Both the position numbers and the translations under genes were made by a program. From Bacteroidota bacterium (lineage in GTDB: Bacteria > Bacteroidota > Ignavibacteria > Ignavibacteriales > Ignavibacteriaceae): a stretch of DNA of 12,263 bases. The stretch lies in the NCBI GenBank assembly GCA_021778375.1, contig JAJYCM010000052.1, forward strand, positions 1 through 12,263. Reading direction: 5' to 3'. Shown here piece after piece: positions 1-7,335 of the stretch; positions within the stretch are counted from its first letter, which is position 1; every line of letters starts with the position of its first letter. Under the pieces are notes generated by a model. That model saw only the letters and a list, made by a program, of their open reading frames with translations, was not told the DNA's origin and searched no databases.

Positions 1-2650
1 TATAGAGAAACTGATTCCGAATTTCTATAGAAGCAGCCAAATGGAATATGATAGATCTAGAATACCGCCAAAGGAAATTCGACCTAAGCCTGTGGTAGAG
101 AATATAAGCAGGAAATTTATTCCTGCGAATGGATTATTTAACAGGAATATTGCAGTTTGGCAAAGCCACGGTTGGTATTACAATAATGAAGTTAATCGAT
201 GGGAGTGGCAGCGCCCAAATGTATTTCAGACAGTCGAAGATAAACTTCCGCTTTCTTTTGTTGTGCCATATTTAATCCCTATGCTCGAGAAAGCAGGAGC
301 AAATGTTTTCGATCCACGAGAAAGGGATTTTCAAATAAATGAAGTTGTTGTTGATAATGATTCTCATTTGGATATTAGCTCAAGATATTACATAGAAAAG
401 CCAAAATGGAATATTGGGAAAGGACACGGTTTTAAAGTCGGCACACTTCCATATCAAGTCGACTATAATCCTTTTGCTCACGGTACGTATAAGGAAGCCA
501 TTTCTGATACTGCCGGGGCATCTTCGGTTAGTTGGATCCCAAGAATTCCAGAAGAGGGCGTATATTCTGTATATGTTTCTTATTCTTCATCCAGTAGAAA
601 TATTAGTGATGCACATTATTCAGTATATCATGAAGGAATCAAAACAGATTTCTTGGTTAACCAGCAAATCGGCGGAGGGACATGGGAATATATAGGGGAA
701 TTTAAATTTGACAAAGGCTATAATCCTGAAAAAGATAAAGTTATATTAACAAACCAAAGTGCCGAAACCGGGAAGGTAGTTACTGCAGACGCAGTAAGAT
801 TCGGCGGAGGTATGGGGGTAGTTGAACGAGGCGGTACTACTAGCGGACGTCCGAAGTACCTGGAAGCCGCACGCTACTATCTTCAATATCTTGGGATGCC
901 TGACTCTCTAGTTTATAATTTAAATAACGATAAGAATGATTATATTGATGATTATAAAAGCCGCGGAGAATATGTAAATTACCTATGCGGAGCTCCCTTC
1001 GGTCCGAATAATGATCGAAACGCAAAGGGTCTGGGAATTCCGATAGATTTATCTTTGGCATTTCATACAGATGCGGGCAGCTCACTAAGCGACACTACAA
1101 TCGGCACTCTTGCTATTTATAGCTCAACAGACTTAGACTCGCAAAGAGTTTTTCCTAATGGAGTTTCAAGACTGGCTAACCGTGATCTTGCGGATATTAT
1201 GCAAACCCAAATTGTTGATGATATTAAATCAAAATATGACCCGATTTGGAATCGAAGAATGTTAGAGGATGGGCGGTATAGTGAAGTTGTTCGCCCAAAC
1301 GTACCTTCGGTTTTAATCGAGCTACTTGCCCATCAGAATTTCCTTGATATGAAATTTGCTCAGGACCCTGAATTTAGATTTGACGCTGCCAGATCAATGT
1401 ATAAGGGTATTTTGAAGTTCTTATCTGTTCAAAATAAATTTAGATATGTTGTAGAACCACTGCCTGTTAATAGACTATCAGCAGTATTTGATAAAGCTGG
1501 AAATGTCATACTCAGATGGCATCCGGTCAAAGACCCACTTGAGCCGACTGCGGAAGCAAAGAAATTTATTGTATATACTAGAATAAGTAATGGTGATTTT
1601 AATAACGGAATGTTAGTCGAGAAGCCTTTTGCTCTAATAAAGAATATTAGGCCTAAAAACATATACAGTTTTAAGGTTACTGCGATAAATAGCGGCGGAG
1701 AGAGTTTTTCTTCCGAGATATTATCGGTATGCAAAATGCCGGGTACTAAGAAAACAGTATTAATAGTTAATGGTTTTTATCGTGTTTCAGCTCCAGCATC
1801 AGTAAATAAAATCGGTTTCTTAGGGTTCATGGATAGGATTGATGGAGGAGTACCGGATAAATATGATCTTAGTTTCACAGGGAAGCAATATAATTTTGAT
1901 CCTTCTTCTCCATATAAATCAAATGACGATCCAGGCTGGGGAGCTAGTTATAATAATTACTCAAATGATGTTGTTGCAGGTAATTCATTCGATTATCCAT
2001 TTGTTCATGGACTTGCAATAAAATCCAATGATTACTCATTTGTCTCAGCAAGTGAAGATGCGATATTAGACGGCACAATTAATTTAAACAGATATAAAAT
2101 AGTTGATCTTATTCTAGGTGCGCAGAAGAAGACACATTGGGAAAAAGCAATAGAGGATTCTTTACATGGGATAAGATTTGCTGCTTTCCCTGTAAAGCTT
2201 CAGCAAGTAATTAAAGATTACTGCAAAAGGGGTGGTAACATTTTTATCAGCGGATCTTATATAGCTTCAGATTTATTTGAAGGCAGTTTAGTAAATGAGC
2301 AAGATATTTCCTTTGCTCACAATGTCTTAAAATTCACTTTAGATGCTGATCATGCGGCTAAAACAGGTAGAGTATATTCTGTTGACACGCCCTTTTTATC
2401 AAAATATTTCTCTTTAAGGTTGAATCAGAAGATAAGTTCAGAGGTTTATGATGTCTGGGCACCAGACGCAATTAGAAATTTCGGAGGCAGCAAGGTAATC
2501 CTTCGTTATAATGAAAATCAATATCCAGCCGGGATCGCTTACAAGAAAAAGTATGGCGTTGTTGCGATTGGTTTCCCGTTTGAAACACTAACGACAATTG
2601 CAGCAAGGAATGAATTAATAAAAGCAATTTTAGATTTCTTTGAAAATTAG
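1..2650 (+). CDS. Golvesin-type N-acetylmuramoyl-L-alanine amidase, 5' partial
   Basis: Probable exported zinc amidase (Amidase_3 fold) cleaving the MurNAc-L-Ala bond of peptidoglycan; homologues are often mislabelled 'xanthan lyase'. The frame is open to the left edge. Fourteen sense codons, including the ATG at 41, are readable from base 2, so the true start and any signal peptide lie outside. Numbering from the ATG at 41: first amidase half about 35-97 with putative zinc ligands H43 (SHGWYY) and E66 (TVED); golvesin-C-like beta module about 145-256; second amidase half about 268-462 with H342 (AFHTDAG) and putative catalytic E427 (PSVLIE); FnIII-like region about 470-565; C-terminal region 570-869 resembling a class I glutamine-amidotransferase/ThuA-like fold (VDLILG, GGNIFISGSYIASD, GFPFET). 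The ligand assignment follows the H-E-H plus Glu pattern of Amidase_3. The C-terminal fold is inference. It lies 32 bases upstream of the next amidase gene, probably co-transcribed. Confidence 0.85.
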   Translation, partial: IEKLIPNFYRSSQMEYDRSRIPPKEIRPKPVVENISRKFIPANGLFNRNIAVWQSHGWYYNNEVNRWEWQRPNVFQTVEDKLPLSFVVPYLIPMLEKAGANVFDPRERDFQINEVVVDNDSHLDISSRYYIEKPKWNIGKGHGFKVGTLPYQVDYNPFAHGTYKEAISDTAGASSVSWIPRIPEEGVYSVYVSYSSSSRNISDAHYSVYHEGIKTDFLVNQQIGGGTWEYIGEFKFDKGYNPEKDKVILTNQSAETGKVVTADAVRFGGGMGVVERGGTTSGRPKYLEAARYYLQYLGMPDSLVYNLNNDKNDYIDDYKSRGEYVNYLCGAPFGPNNDRNAKGLGIPIDLSLAFHTDAGSSLSDTTIGTLAIYSSTDLDSQRVFPNGVSRLANRDLADIMQTQIVDDIKSKYDPIWNRRMLEDGRYSEVVRPNVPSVLIELLAHQNFLDMKFAQDPEFRFDAARSMYKGILKFLSVQNKFRYVVEPLPVNRLSAVFDKAGNVILRWHPVKDPLEPTAEAKKFIVYTRISNGDFNNGMLVEKPFALIKNIRPKNIYSFKVTAINSGGESFSSEILSVCKMPGTKKTVLIVNGFYRVSAPASVNKIGFLGFMDRIDGGVPDKYDLSFTGKQYNFDPSSPYKSNDDPGWGASYNNYSNDVVAGNSFDYPFVHGLAIKSNDYSFVSASEDAILDGTINLNRYKIVDLILGAQKKTHWEKAIEDSLHGIRFAAFPVKLQQVIKDYCKRGGNIFISGSYIASDLFEGSLVNEQDISFAHNVLKFTLDADHAAKTGRVYSVDTPFLSKYFSLRLNQKISSEVYDVWAPDAIRNFGGSKVILRYNENQYPAGIAYKKKYGVVAIGFPFETLTTIAARNELIKAILDFFEN
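473..808 (+). other. Golvesin-C-like module inserted inside the amidase domain
   Basis: Encodes about residues 145-256 (numbered from the ATG at 41). The module runs from GTYKEAISDT through PEEGVYSVYVSYS and GTWEYIGEFKF to ADAVRFGGGMG. This pattern, with W/Y-rich beta strands, a G-x-W-x-x-I/L-G turn and a closing ADAVRF strand, is typical of the golvesin C-terminal/CBM-like domain, thought to bind carbohydrate or wall polymers. It sits between zinc ligands E66 and H342, so it interrupts the catalytic fold rather than being appended to it. Boundaries are approximate. Confidence 0.6.
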
Positions 2651-2672
2651 TTTGGAATTATTTATTACAAAT

Positions 2673-2677
2673 AGGAG
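2673..2677 (+). promoter_or_regulatory. Shine-Dalgarno of the amidase-signature gene
   Basis: AGGAG ends 5 bases before the ATG at 2683. It fixes the start codon and supports translation of the second gene from the shared transcript. Confidence 0.75.
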
Positions 2678-2682
2678 TTCTT

Positions 2683-4362
2683 ATGAAAAAGTTATCTACA
2701 AAAATGTTTCCGTTCATAATAGTAGCGCTTTCTTCTTTTTTGCTTGGAGCTTTTATAATCTATGAAACCACGGATAAGCCGATAACAAAAGAAGTTATTA
2801 CCAGTGCGGAAAAGGTTTTCGGTATTTCTTTCTCGGAAGCTCAAAAGGATTCTATGCTTGATCTGCTTAATCAACGATTGGAAAGCTATCAGAGTATAAG
2901 GAAGATTGATCTTAATAACAGTATACCGCCAGCTATTTTGTTTAACCCTATCCCGGAAGGCGCAAAGTTTAAAACAAAGCAATTGCCTTTCAAGTTGAGT
3001 AATTACTCCTCTGTTAAGATGCCGAAAGACATTAATGATCTTGCATATTATTCAGTAGGTGAACTAGGTTATTTATTAAAGACAAGAAAGATTTCTTCAG
3101 TTAAATTGACCGAATTCTTCCTTAACAGATTAAAAAAATACGGACCCGGTCTACATTGTGTTATTACATTTACAGATGATATTGCAATGCAAGAAGCAAA
3201 GAAAGCCGACGAAGAAATCGCAGCTGGAAGGTATAAAGGTCCATTGATGGGAATACCTTTCGGAGTAAAAGATTTATTAGCAGTAAAAGGTTATAAAACA
3301 ACGTGGGGCGCGGCTCCATACAAAGATCAGACAATTGATGTTAACGCTACTGTAGTCAAAAAACTTGAAGCGGCAGGAGCGGTTTTGATAGCAAAATTAT
3401 CAATGGGCGAATTGGCAATGGATGATGTTTGGTTCGGGGGTCTAACAAGGAATCCATGGGATACCACTCAAGGCTCAAGCGGCTCGTCTGCGGGTTCTGC
3501 TGCCGCTGTTTCTGCTGGACTTGTTCCATTTGCAATCGGTACAGAAACATGGGGATCCATCGTTTCGCCTTCTACAAGATGCGGTGATACCGGGCTAAGA
3601 CCTACATACGGTAGAGTAAGCCGCCATGGTGCAATGGCGCTTAGCTGGTCAATGGACAAAATAGGCCCCATTTGCCGCAATGTTGAGGATTGTGCAATTG
3701 TATTTAAAGCTATTTATGGACCTGACGGAATAGATCAAACAGTTTATAACTATCCATTCAATTATACTCCCAAAATTAATTTAAAGGGAATGAGAATCGG
3801 ATATCTAGTTGACGACTTCAATCATAAATATGCATTTAAATCTACAGACTCATTAACAATAGTTGAGATGAAAAAGCTAGGGGCGACATTAGTCCCTATT
3901 AAACTGCCGAATCTCCCTGTGAATGATATTGCTTTTATTCTTGATGCCGAAGCGGGCGCTGCTTTCGATGTTTTAACAAGAAGCGGAAAAGTTGATTTGC
4001 TGGTAAGGCAGGGAAAAGATAATTGGCCTAATATATTTCGTGCATCCCGTTTTATTCCTGCTGTTGAATACATAAATGCAAACCGTGTCCGGTATATGCT
4101 TATTCAAGATATGGAAAAGATGTTTGATCAAAATAAAATTGATCTCTACCTAGCACCGTCCGACGAAGGAGATAATTCTCTTGTAACAAATTTGACCGGC
4201 CATCCGCTTGTAGTAGTCCCGAATGGATTTATAAACCATAATCATCCCACAAGTATTACATTTGTCGGAAGATTATTTGATGAAGGAAAGATTCTGGAGG
4301 TAGCAAAAGCATACCAAGATGCAACGGGATACCAACTAAAACATCCTCCTATGTTTCGATAA
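2683..4362 (+). CDS. Exported amidase-signature family amidase
   Basis: Hydrolase of the amidase-signature (GatA/FAAH-like) family, 559 residues, acting on an unknown amide. The Ser-cisSer-Lys triad is intact: K196 in IPFGVKD, S268 in the glycine/serine motif SGSSAGSAAA, nucleophile S292 in TWGSIVSPS. The 24-residue gap between the two serines matches GatA and FAAH. Residues 8-27 form a hydrophobic helix after a Lys-rich start, with no lipobox, so it is a signal peptide or an uncleaved membrane anchor and the enzyme probably faces the periplasm. Residues 30-115 are an extra N-terminal region (PPAILFNPIP) before the core. GatA itself is cytoplasmic and lacks such an anchor, and no gatB or gatC is nearby, so a tRNA amidotransferase role is unlikely. 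Starts 32 bases after the peptidoglycan-amidase-like gene with a good ribosome-binding site. Substrate unknown. Confidence 0.88.
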   Translation: MKKLSTKMFPFIIVALSSFLLGAFIIYETTDKPITKEVITSAEKVFGISFSEAQKDSMLDLLNQRLESYQSIRKIDLNNSIPPAILFNPIPEGAKFKTKQLPFKLSNYSSVKMPKDINDLAYYSVGELGYLLKTRKISSVKLTEFFLNRLKKYGPGLHCVITFTDDIAMQEAKKADEEIAAGRYKGPLMGIPFGVKDLLAVKGYKTTWGAAPYKDQTIDVNATVVKKLEAAGAVLIAKLSMGELAMDDVWFGGLTRNPWDTTQGSSGSSAGSAAAVSAGLVPFAIGTETWGSIVSPSTRCGDTGLRPTYGRVSRHGAMALSWSMDKIGPICRNVEDCAIVFKAIYGPDGIDQTVYNYPFNYTPKINLKGMRIGYLVDDFNHKYAFKSTDSLTIVEMKKLGATLVPIKLPNLPVNDIAFILDAEAGAAFDVLTRSGKVDLLVRQGKDNWPNIFRASRFIPAVEYINANRVRYMLIQDMEKMFDQNKIDLYLAPSDEGDNSLVTNLTGHPLVVVPNGFINHNHPTSITFVGRLFDEGKILEVAKAYQDATGYQLKHPPMFR

Positions 4363-4403
4363 CTATTATTCCGGATACTTTATTATCGGGTTATAATATC
4401 TCT

Positions 4404-4443
4404 TACTCAACGTATTAAGCAATATAGCTTAATACGTTGAGTA
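4404..4443. repeat. Perfect 17-bp inverted repeat, possible bidirectional terminator
   Basis: Arms 4404-4420 and 4427-4443 are exact reverse complements around a 6-base loop (AATATA). The element lies between convergent genes: the amidase gene ends 41 bases before it and the minus-strand membrane-protein gene ends 56 bases after it. Neither side has a proper T-tract (TACTTAATAAAA on the plus side), so it is not a textbook intrinsic terminator. It could still stop transcripts from both sides, stabilise mRNA 3' ends, or be a protein-binding palindrome. Confidence 0.75.
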
Positions 4444-4499
4444 TACTTAATAAAAATATTATTAGAACTAATTTGCCGACAAACTAACTTATTTCCCTC

Positions 4500-4847
4500 T
4501 TACTGTGCCTGTGCGAATTGCATATCCGCTCTTTTATTTAGATTTGTCTGGACTATAAACCAAACTGCAGGGCTAAAAACAATATAAAGGACAAACAACA
4601 GCCATTTGTCAAAGTGCTCTACAGAGAAATTTTCATACAATTCACTAAACTTATATACAGAATAAATTCCACCTAAAGGAATGAAGAATAATACAACCCA
4701 CAAAGCAGGAGAGGCTTGGGTGTTGTTTGTTGCATCTTTCATTTCCATAGAAACCTGATAAAACCAGTATAATGTGTAAATTCCTAATGTAACTATTACA
4801 AGCAAAATCTGAGCGAGCATGTTTCTTTTCTTTATAGTGACTTGCAT
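4500..4847 (-). CDS. Small DUF4234-like inner-membrane protein
   Basis: A 115-residue protein with three predicted transmembrane helices at about 10-30, 48-65 and 81-99. The opening basic stretch KKRN followed by IVTLGIYTLYWFY is the hallmark of DUF4234-type membrane proteins: a cytoplasmic basic start leading into a helix with a G-I-Y-x-x-Y-W motif. The family has no established biochemical role. Short hydrophilic loops (about 34-46 and 66-80) and a basic C-terminal tail (NKRADMQ) are visible. The start is fixed by a good Shine-Dalgarno. It stands alone on the minus strand, divergent from the rhomboid gene and convergent with the amidase gene, so it is probably monocistronic. Family assignment is from pattern recall. 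Confidence 0.75.
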   Translation of the reverse strand: MQVTIKKRNMLAQILLVIVTLGIYTLYWFYQVSMEMKDATNNTQASPALWVVLFFIPLGGIYSVYKFSELYENFSVEHFDKWLLFVLYIVFSPAVWFIVQTNLNKRADMQFAQAQ

Positions 4848-4853
4848 AAGAAT

Positions 4854-4858
4854 CTCCT
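4854..4858 (-). promoter_or_regulatory. Shine-Dalgarno of the DUF4234-like gene
   Basis: On the minus strand the sequence reads AAAGGAGATTCTT then ATG; AGGAG is 6 bases from the start codon at 4847. Confidence 0.7.
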
Positions 4859-5013
4859 TTCGTTTGTATGTATGTTTTAAGTTTGGCCAGATTGAAAATA
4901 ATCAATTCATTATTAATATTAAAGAAAAATATTATTTTTTTAGTAACCCTATTTCGAATTTTAACTAATAGTTCTTTATCTTAAATTAATCTTTGATTAT
5001 TGAAATAAAATTT
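4859..5013. other. AT-rich divergent intergenic region
   Basis: Separates the minus-strand DUF4234-like gene from the plus-strand rhomboid gene, so it should hold promoters for both. It is very AT-rich with A/T runs (for example around 4921-4941). I could not pick a convincing -33/-7 or -35/-10 pair in either direction, and I see no strong hairpin. Confidence 0.5.
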
Positions 5014-5622
5014 ATGAATGAAGAAAAAAAGAAATTACTTAAAAGCCTGGTTATTCCTTCTATCTTTATTTTGATACTATTTGCTATAGAAGTATTTCAA
5101 AAGCTCACGGGAATGAATCTTATTATTTACGGTTTATACCCGCGTAAAATATCCGGACTGATAGGAATATTAGCCGCTCCATTATTGCATGTAAGTTATG
5201 CTCACTTAATTTCTAATTCAATTCCGCTGCTGTTTGTCGGCGTAGGCGTTTCATATTTTTATCCAATCTCATCGAATAAAATTTTCATTAGTATATTTTT
5301 AATCCCCGGAATATTCGTTTGGCTTACTGGCAGACCTGCTTACCACGTTGGAGCGAGCGGAATAGATTACGGCTTAGTAACATTTTTGTTTTTTAGCGGA
5401 TTGATCCGGCGTGACACCCGTTCTATTGCGCTTGCACTTATTGTAACTCTTCTTTACGGAAGTTTAATCTGGGGGATATTTCCTCAAAATGACGGCATCT
5501 CGTGGGAATACCATCTTTTCGGCTCGCTTACAGGGATATTCTGTGCAATCATCTTTAGAAAATCCGATGCCTACAAAAAATATGATTGGGAAGATGAAGA
5601 AGAAACCGATGAGGTTAATTAA
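5014..5622 (+). CDS. Rhomboid family intramembrane serine protease
   Basis: A 202-residue polytopic membrane protein cleaving transmembrane substrates within the bilayer. The catalytic pair is visible: S115 in the GASG motif (HVGASGIDYG) and H167 in WEYHLFGSLTG, with the supporting helix-2 motif H64-x3-N68 (AHLISN). About six hydrophobic helices cover roughly 10-29, 47-60, 68-85, 90-105, 118-131, 138-156 and 166-181, some of which may be partial. The C-terminal tail is acidic (DWEDEEETDE). I chose the ATG at 5014; an in-frame TTG at 4993 would add seven residues but has no ribosome-binding site. The ATG also lacks an obvious Shine-Dalgarno. It is followed 26 bases later by a beta-CASP gene, likely the same operon. 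Natural substrate unknown. Confidence 0.87.
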   Translation: MNEEKKKLLKSLVIPSIFILILFAIEVFQKLTGMNLIIYGLYPRKISGLIGILAAPLLHVSYAHLISNSIPLLFVGVGVSYFYPISSNKIFISIFLIPGIFVWLTGRPAYHVGASGIDYGLVTFLFFSGLIRRDTRSIALALIVTLLYGSLIWGIFPQNDGISWEYHLFGSLTGIFCAIIFRKSDAYKKYDWEDEEETDEVN

Positions 5623-5648
5623 ATTTCAATTACTATTATTATAATTTT

Positions 5649-7055
5649 ATGATCAATTTTCTTCCTTTAGGCGGTGCAGGTGAAATTGGAGCAAGCTGCT
5701 TTTATCTAAATATTGGCGGGACCGGAATTATACTCGATTGCGGAATGCATCCACTTAAATCGGGCTTGGATGCATTGCCCAAGTTTGATCTGATTAAGGA
5801 CTCCCCCGTTGATTACGTTTTAATTTCTCATGCACATCAAGATCACCTTAGTGCCCTTCCCTTTCTGGTTCAACGGCATCCGTACGTAATAATTATTTCA
5901 ACACCGCAAACACGCGCTCTCGCCGAACTTACACTTCATAATTCGGTTTCAATTCTTAAAGAGCAGCTATCCGGAGAGGAACGGAACGGCTCACCGGCAA
6001 AACAGATAAAAATTTATTCTCATGAAGAAATTGATCTATTAATTAAGTCAATTGAATATAAAGCATATGGAGAAAGTTTTATTTTAAAAGGTTACAACCA
6101 TCAAGGTAAAATTCCCATAATTGCTACTTTAATCGATGCAGGGCATATACTTGGCTCGGCGGCGATTCTGCTCGAGTATAATGGAAAGAAAATTATTTAT
6201 ACGGGCGACATAAAATTAGGCAGCCAGGCTCTTACTCCAGGCTCCGCAATTCCTTCAACTAAAATTGACACATTAATATTAGAAACTACTTACGGAAGTA
6301 CAGATTCATCTCTAATTCGCAATTGGAATGATGAAGCGCTTAGGTTGGCTTTATCCATAAATAGGGTTTTAATTTCGGGAGGATCTGTTTTGATTCCGGT
6401 CTTTTCATTAGGCAAGATGCAGGAAATGATAACTGTAGTTTGGAATTTGATAAAGTCAGGAAAAATATTATTGACTGATATATACACCGGGGGCGTTGCT
6501 GGCAAAATTAGCCTGGTATACGATTACAACCGGTACGTTGTGAATAGAATTGATCCTGAGTATAAGATATCCTCGATACCGGTGAAAAATTTTTATGAGG
6601 TAACTCAACCGGAAGATTTTTTCAAAGACCCATGCATTATTTTTGCTGCAAGCGGTATGATGATTGAGGGGACTGCTTCTTTCAAACTGGCAAAGCAATG
6701 GTTAAAACATAAAAACTCGGCTATTTTTACTGTTGGGTTTATGGAAGAAAGCACTCCCGGTTTTAAAATTTCGAAGGCAAGGCAAGGAGATAAAATTAAG
6801 TTGAATGATTTTTCTGATGAAAGCGAAGTAAAATGTGAGATAAATAATTTCCGTTTTCCATCTCACTCAACCCGCGAAGAATTGTTGGAAATAGTTAAGC
6901 GTGTTAAACCTGTGAAGGTAGTATTAATTCACGGAAGTCAAGAAGCCATAGATTGGATTGGATCGGCAATTTTAATAAAACACAAAGAGATAAAAATCTT
7001 CCAGGCGGAGCTTGGTAAAGAGATAATATTGGAAAAGAATGAACGTGAAGAATAA
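5649..7055 (+). CDS. Metallo-beta-lactamase/beta-CASP ribonuclease-like protein
   Basis: Cytoplasmic zinc-dependent nuclease-like protein of 468 residues, related to the CPSF73/YSH1 group that processes or degrades RNA. Metallo-beta-lactamase motifs: H61-A-H63-Q-D65-H66, H166 (DAGHILGSA) and D187 (YTGDIKLG). Beta-CASP motifs: A E212 (LETTYG), B H406 (FPSHSTREEL) and C H428 (VLIHGSQEA). The cap domain includes GSVLIPVFSLGKMQEM near 246-260 and FAASGMMIEGTA near 332-343. All expected metal and catalytic ligands are present, so it looks active. Motif C reads HGS where many bacterial relatives have HGE. It resembles the one-piece bacterial/archaeal type and not RNase J, which is longer (about 550 residues) with a C-terminal extension absent here. 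No Shine-Dalgarno precedes the ATG. Probably co-transcribed with the rhomboid gene. Confidence 0.88.
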   Translation: MINFLPLGGAGEIGASCFYLNIGGTGIILDCGMHPLKSGLDALPKFDLIKDSPVDYVLISHAHQDHLSALPFLVQRHPYVIIISTPQTRALAELTLHNSVSILKEQLSGEERNGSPAKQIKIYSHEEIDLLIKSIEYKAYGESFILKGYNHQGKIPIIATLIDAGHILGSAAILLEYNGKKIIYTGDIKLGSQALTPGSAIPSTKIDTLILETTYGSTDSSLIRNWNDEALRLALSINRVLISGGSVLIPVFSLGKMQEMITVVWNLIKSGKILLTDIYTGGVAGKISLVYDYNRYVVNRIDPEYKISSIPVKNFYEVTQPEDFFKDPCIIFAASGMMIEGTASFKLAKQWLKHKNSAIFTVGFMEESTPGFKISKARQGDKIKLNDFSDESEVKCEINNFRFPSHSTREELLEIVKRVKPVKVVLIHGSQEAIDWIGSAILIKHKEIKIFQAELGKEIILEKNEREE

Positions 7056-7070
7056 ATATAATTTTTACTC

Positions 7071-7099
7071 TTGAAACTTTCGAAAATGTTTTTTATGTT
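7071..7099 (+). promoter_or_regulatory. Possible promoter for a short transcript
   Basis: TTGAAA (7071-7076) and TATGTT (7094-7099) are separated by 17 bases, five and four matches to the sigma-70 hexamers. It begins 15 bases after the beta-CASP stop and would drive a transcript ending at the terminator at 7292-7329. Such matches occur by chance in AT-rich DNA, so this is tentative. Confidence 0.25.
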
Positions 7100-7192
7100 G
7101 ACATCGGGTCGGTACCACCCTGTGGAAACGGTAATTCCGTATCTGCATTTCTGTTTAGCGATATTTATTTTATCACTAATAAAGGAGTCTGG

Positions 7193-7234
7193 ATGGGAAA
7201 AACTAAAAGCGATGAACATATTCTATATTTATAA
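7193..7234 (+). CDS. Possible 13-codon small ORF
   Basis: ATG at 7193 follows a strong AAAGGAG (7181-7187) by 5 bases, a better ribosome-binding site than either gene upstream has. It encodes MGKTKSDEHILYL, then TAA at 7232. The same frame stays open for 34 more codons after that stop (to 7339), and a neighbouring frame continues to 7268 with a basic ending (IRKKK), so it might be the remnant of a slightly longer small gene. No known family recognised. Confidence 0.2.
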   Translation: MGKTKSDEHILYL

Positions 7235-7291
7235 CCGGATAGACCTTTCTATTCGGAAAAAGAAGTAATAATTTATCGCAAAGATAATTTG

Positions 7292-7329
7292 AGCCGGAGG
7301 AATACCACTAATGATTCCCCGGCTTTTTT
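7292..7329 (+). terminator. Intrinsic terminator, plus strand
   Basis: Stem arms 7292-7303 and 7314-7324 pair over 11 bp with one bulged A (AGCCGG-A-GGAAT against ATTCCCCGGCT). The loop is 10 bases and T at 7324-7329 forms the run TTTTTT. It ends the rhomboid/beta-CASP transcript or the putative small RNA. It sits 6 bases from the stop codon of the convergent zwf gene; in the minus direction the stem lacks a good T-tract, so termination there would be weaker. Confidence 0.85.
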
Positions 7330-7335
7330 AATTAA

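Larger units (their letters stand above)
7101..7329 (+). ncRNA. Possible structured small RNA or leader ending in an intrinsic terminator
   Basis: This 236-base gap after the beta-CASP gene is less AT-rich than its surroundings between 7101 and 7145 and holds several small hairpins. These are CCAC-CCT-GTGG at 7115-7125, ACGG-TAATT-CCGT at 7128-7140, and a 9-bp stem (one G-U) with a CCTT loop at 7235-7256, followed by the terminator at 7292-7329. It does not match a riboswitch class I can recall. It may be only the 3' untranslated region of the beta-CASP mRNA. Confidence 0.25.

Noticed and set aside
1429..1734. Minus-strand 101-codon frame inside the first gene
   Set aside because: Antisense to the FnIII-like part of a well-supported protein, with no ribosome-binding site or recognisable motif.
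2683..4362. Reading the amidase-signature gene as gatA of the tRNA amidotransferase
   Set aside because: It has an N-terminal membrane helix and an extra N-terminal region, and no gatB or gatC is nearby.
4993..5013. TTG start extending the rhomboid by seven residues
   Set aside because: No ribosome-binding site; the ATG at 5014 begins with a typical MNEEKKK lead into the first helix.
5649..7055. Calling the beta-CASP protein RNase J
   Set aside because: It lacks the long C-terminal extension of RNase J and has a cap arrangement closer to the CPSF73/YSH1-like group.
7071..7268. 65-codon plus-strand frame with a TTG start after the beta-CASP gene
   Set aside because: No ribosome-binding site, no recognisable family, and it overlaps a hairpin-rich stretch and a better-initiated small ORF in another frame.
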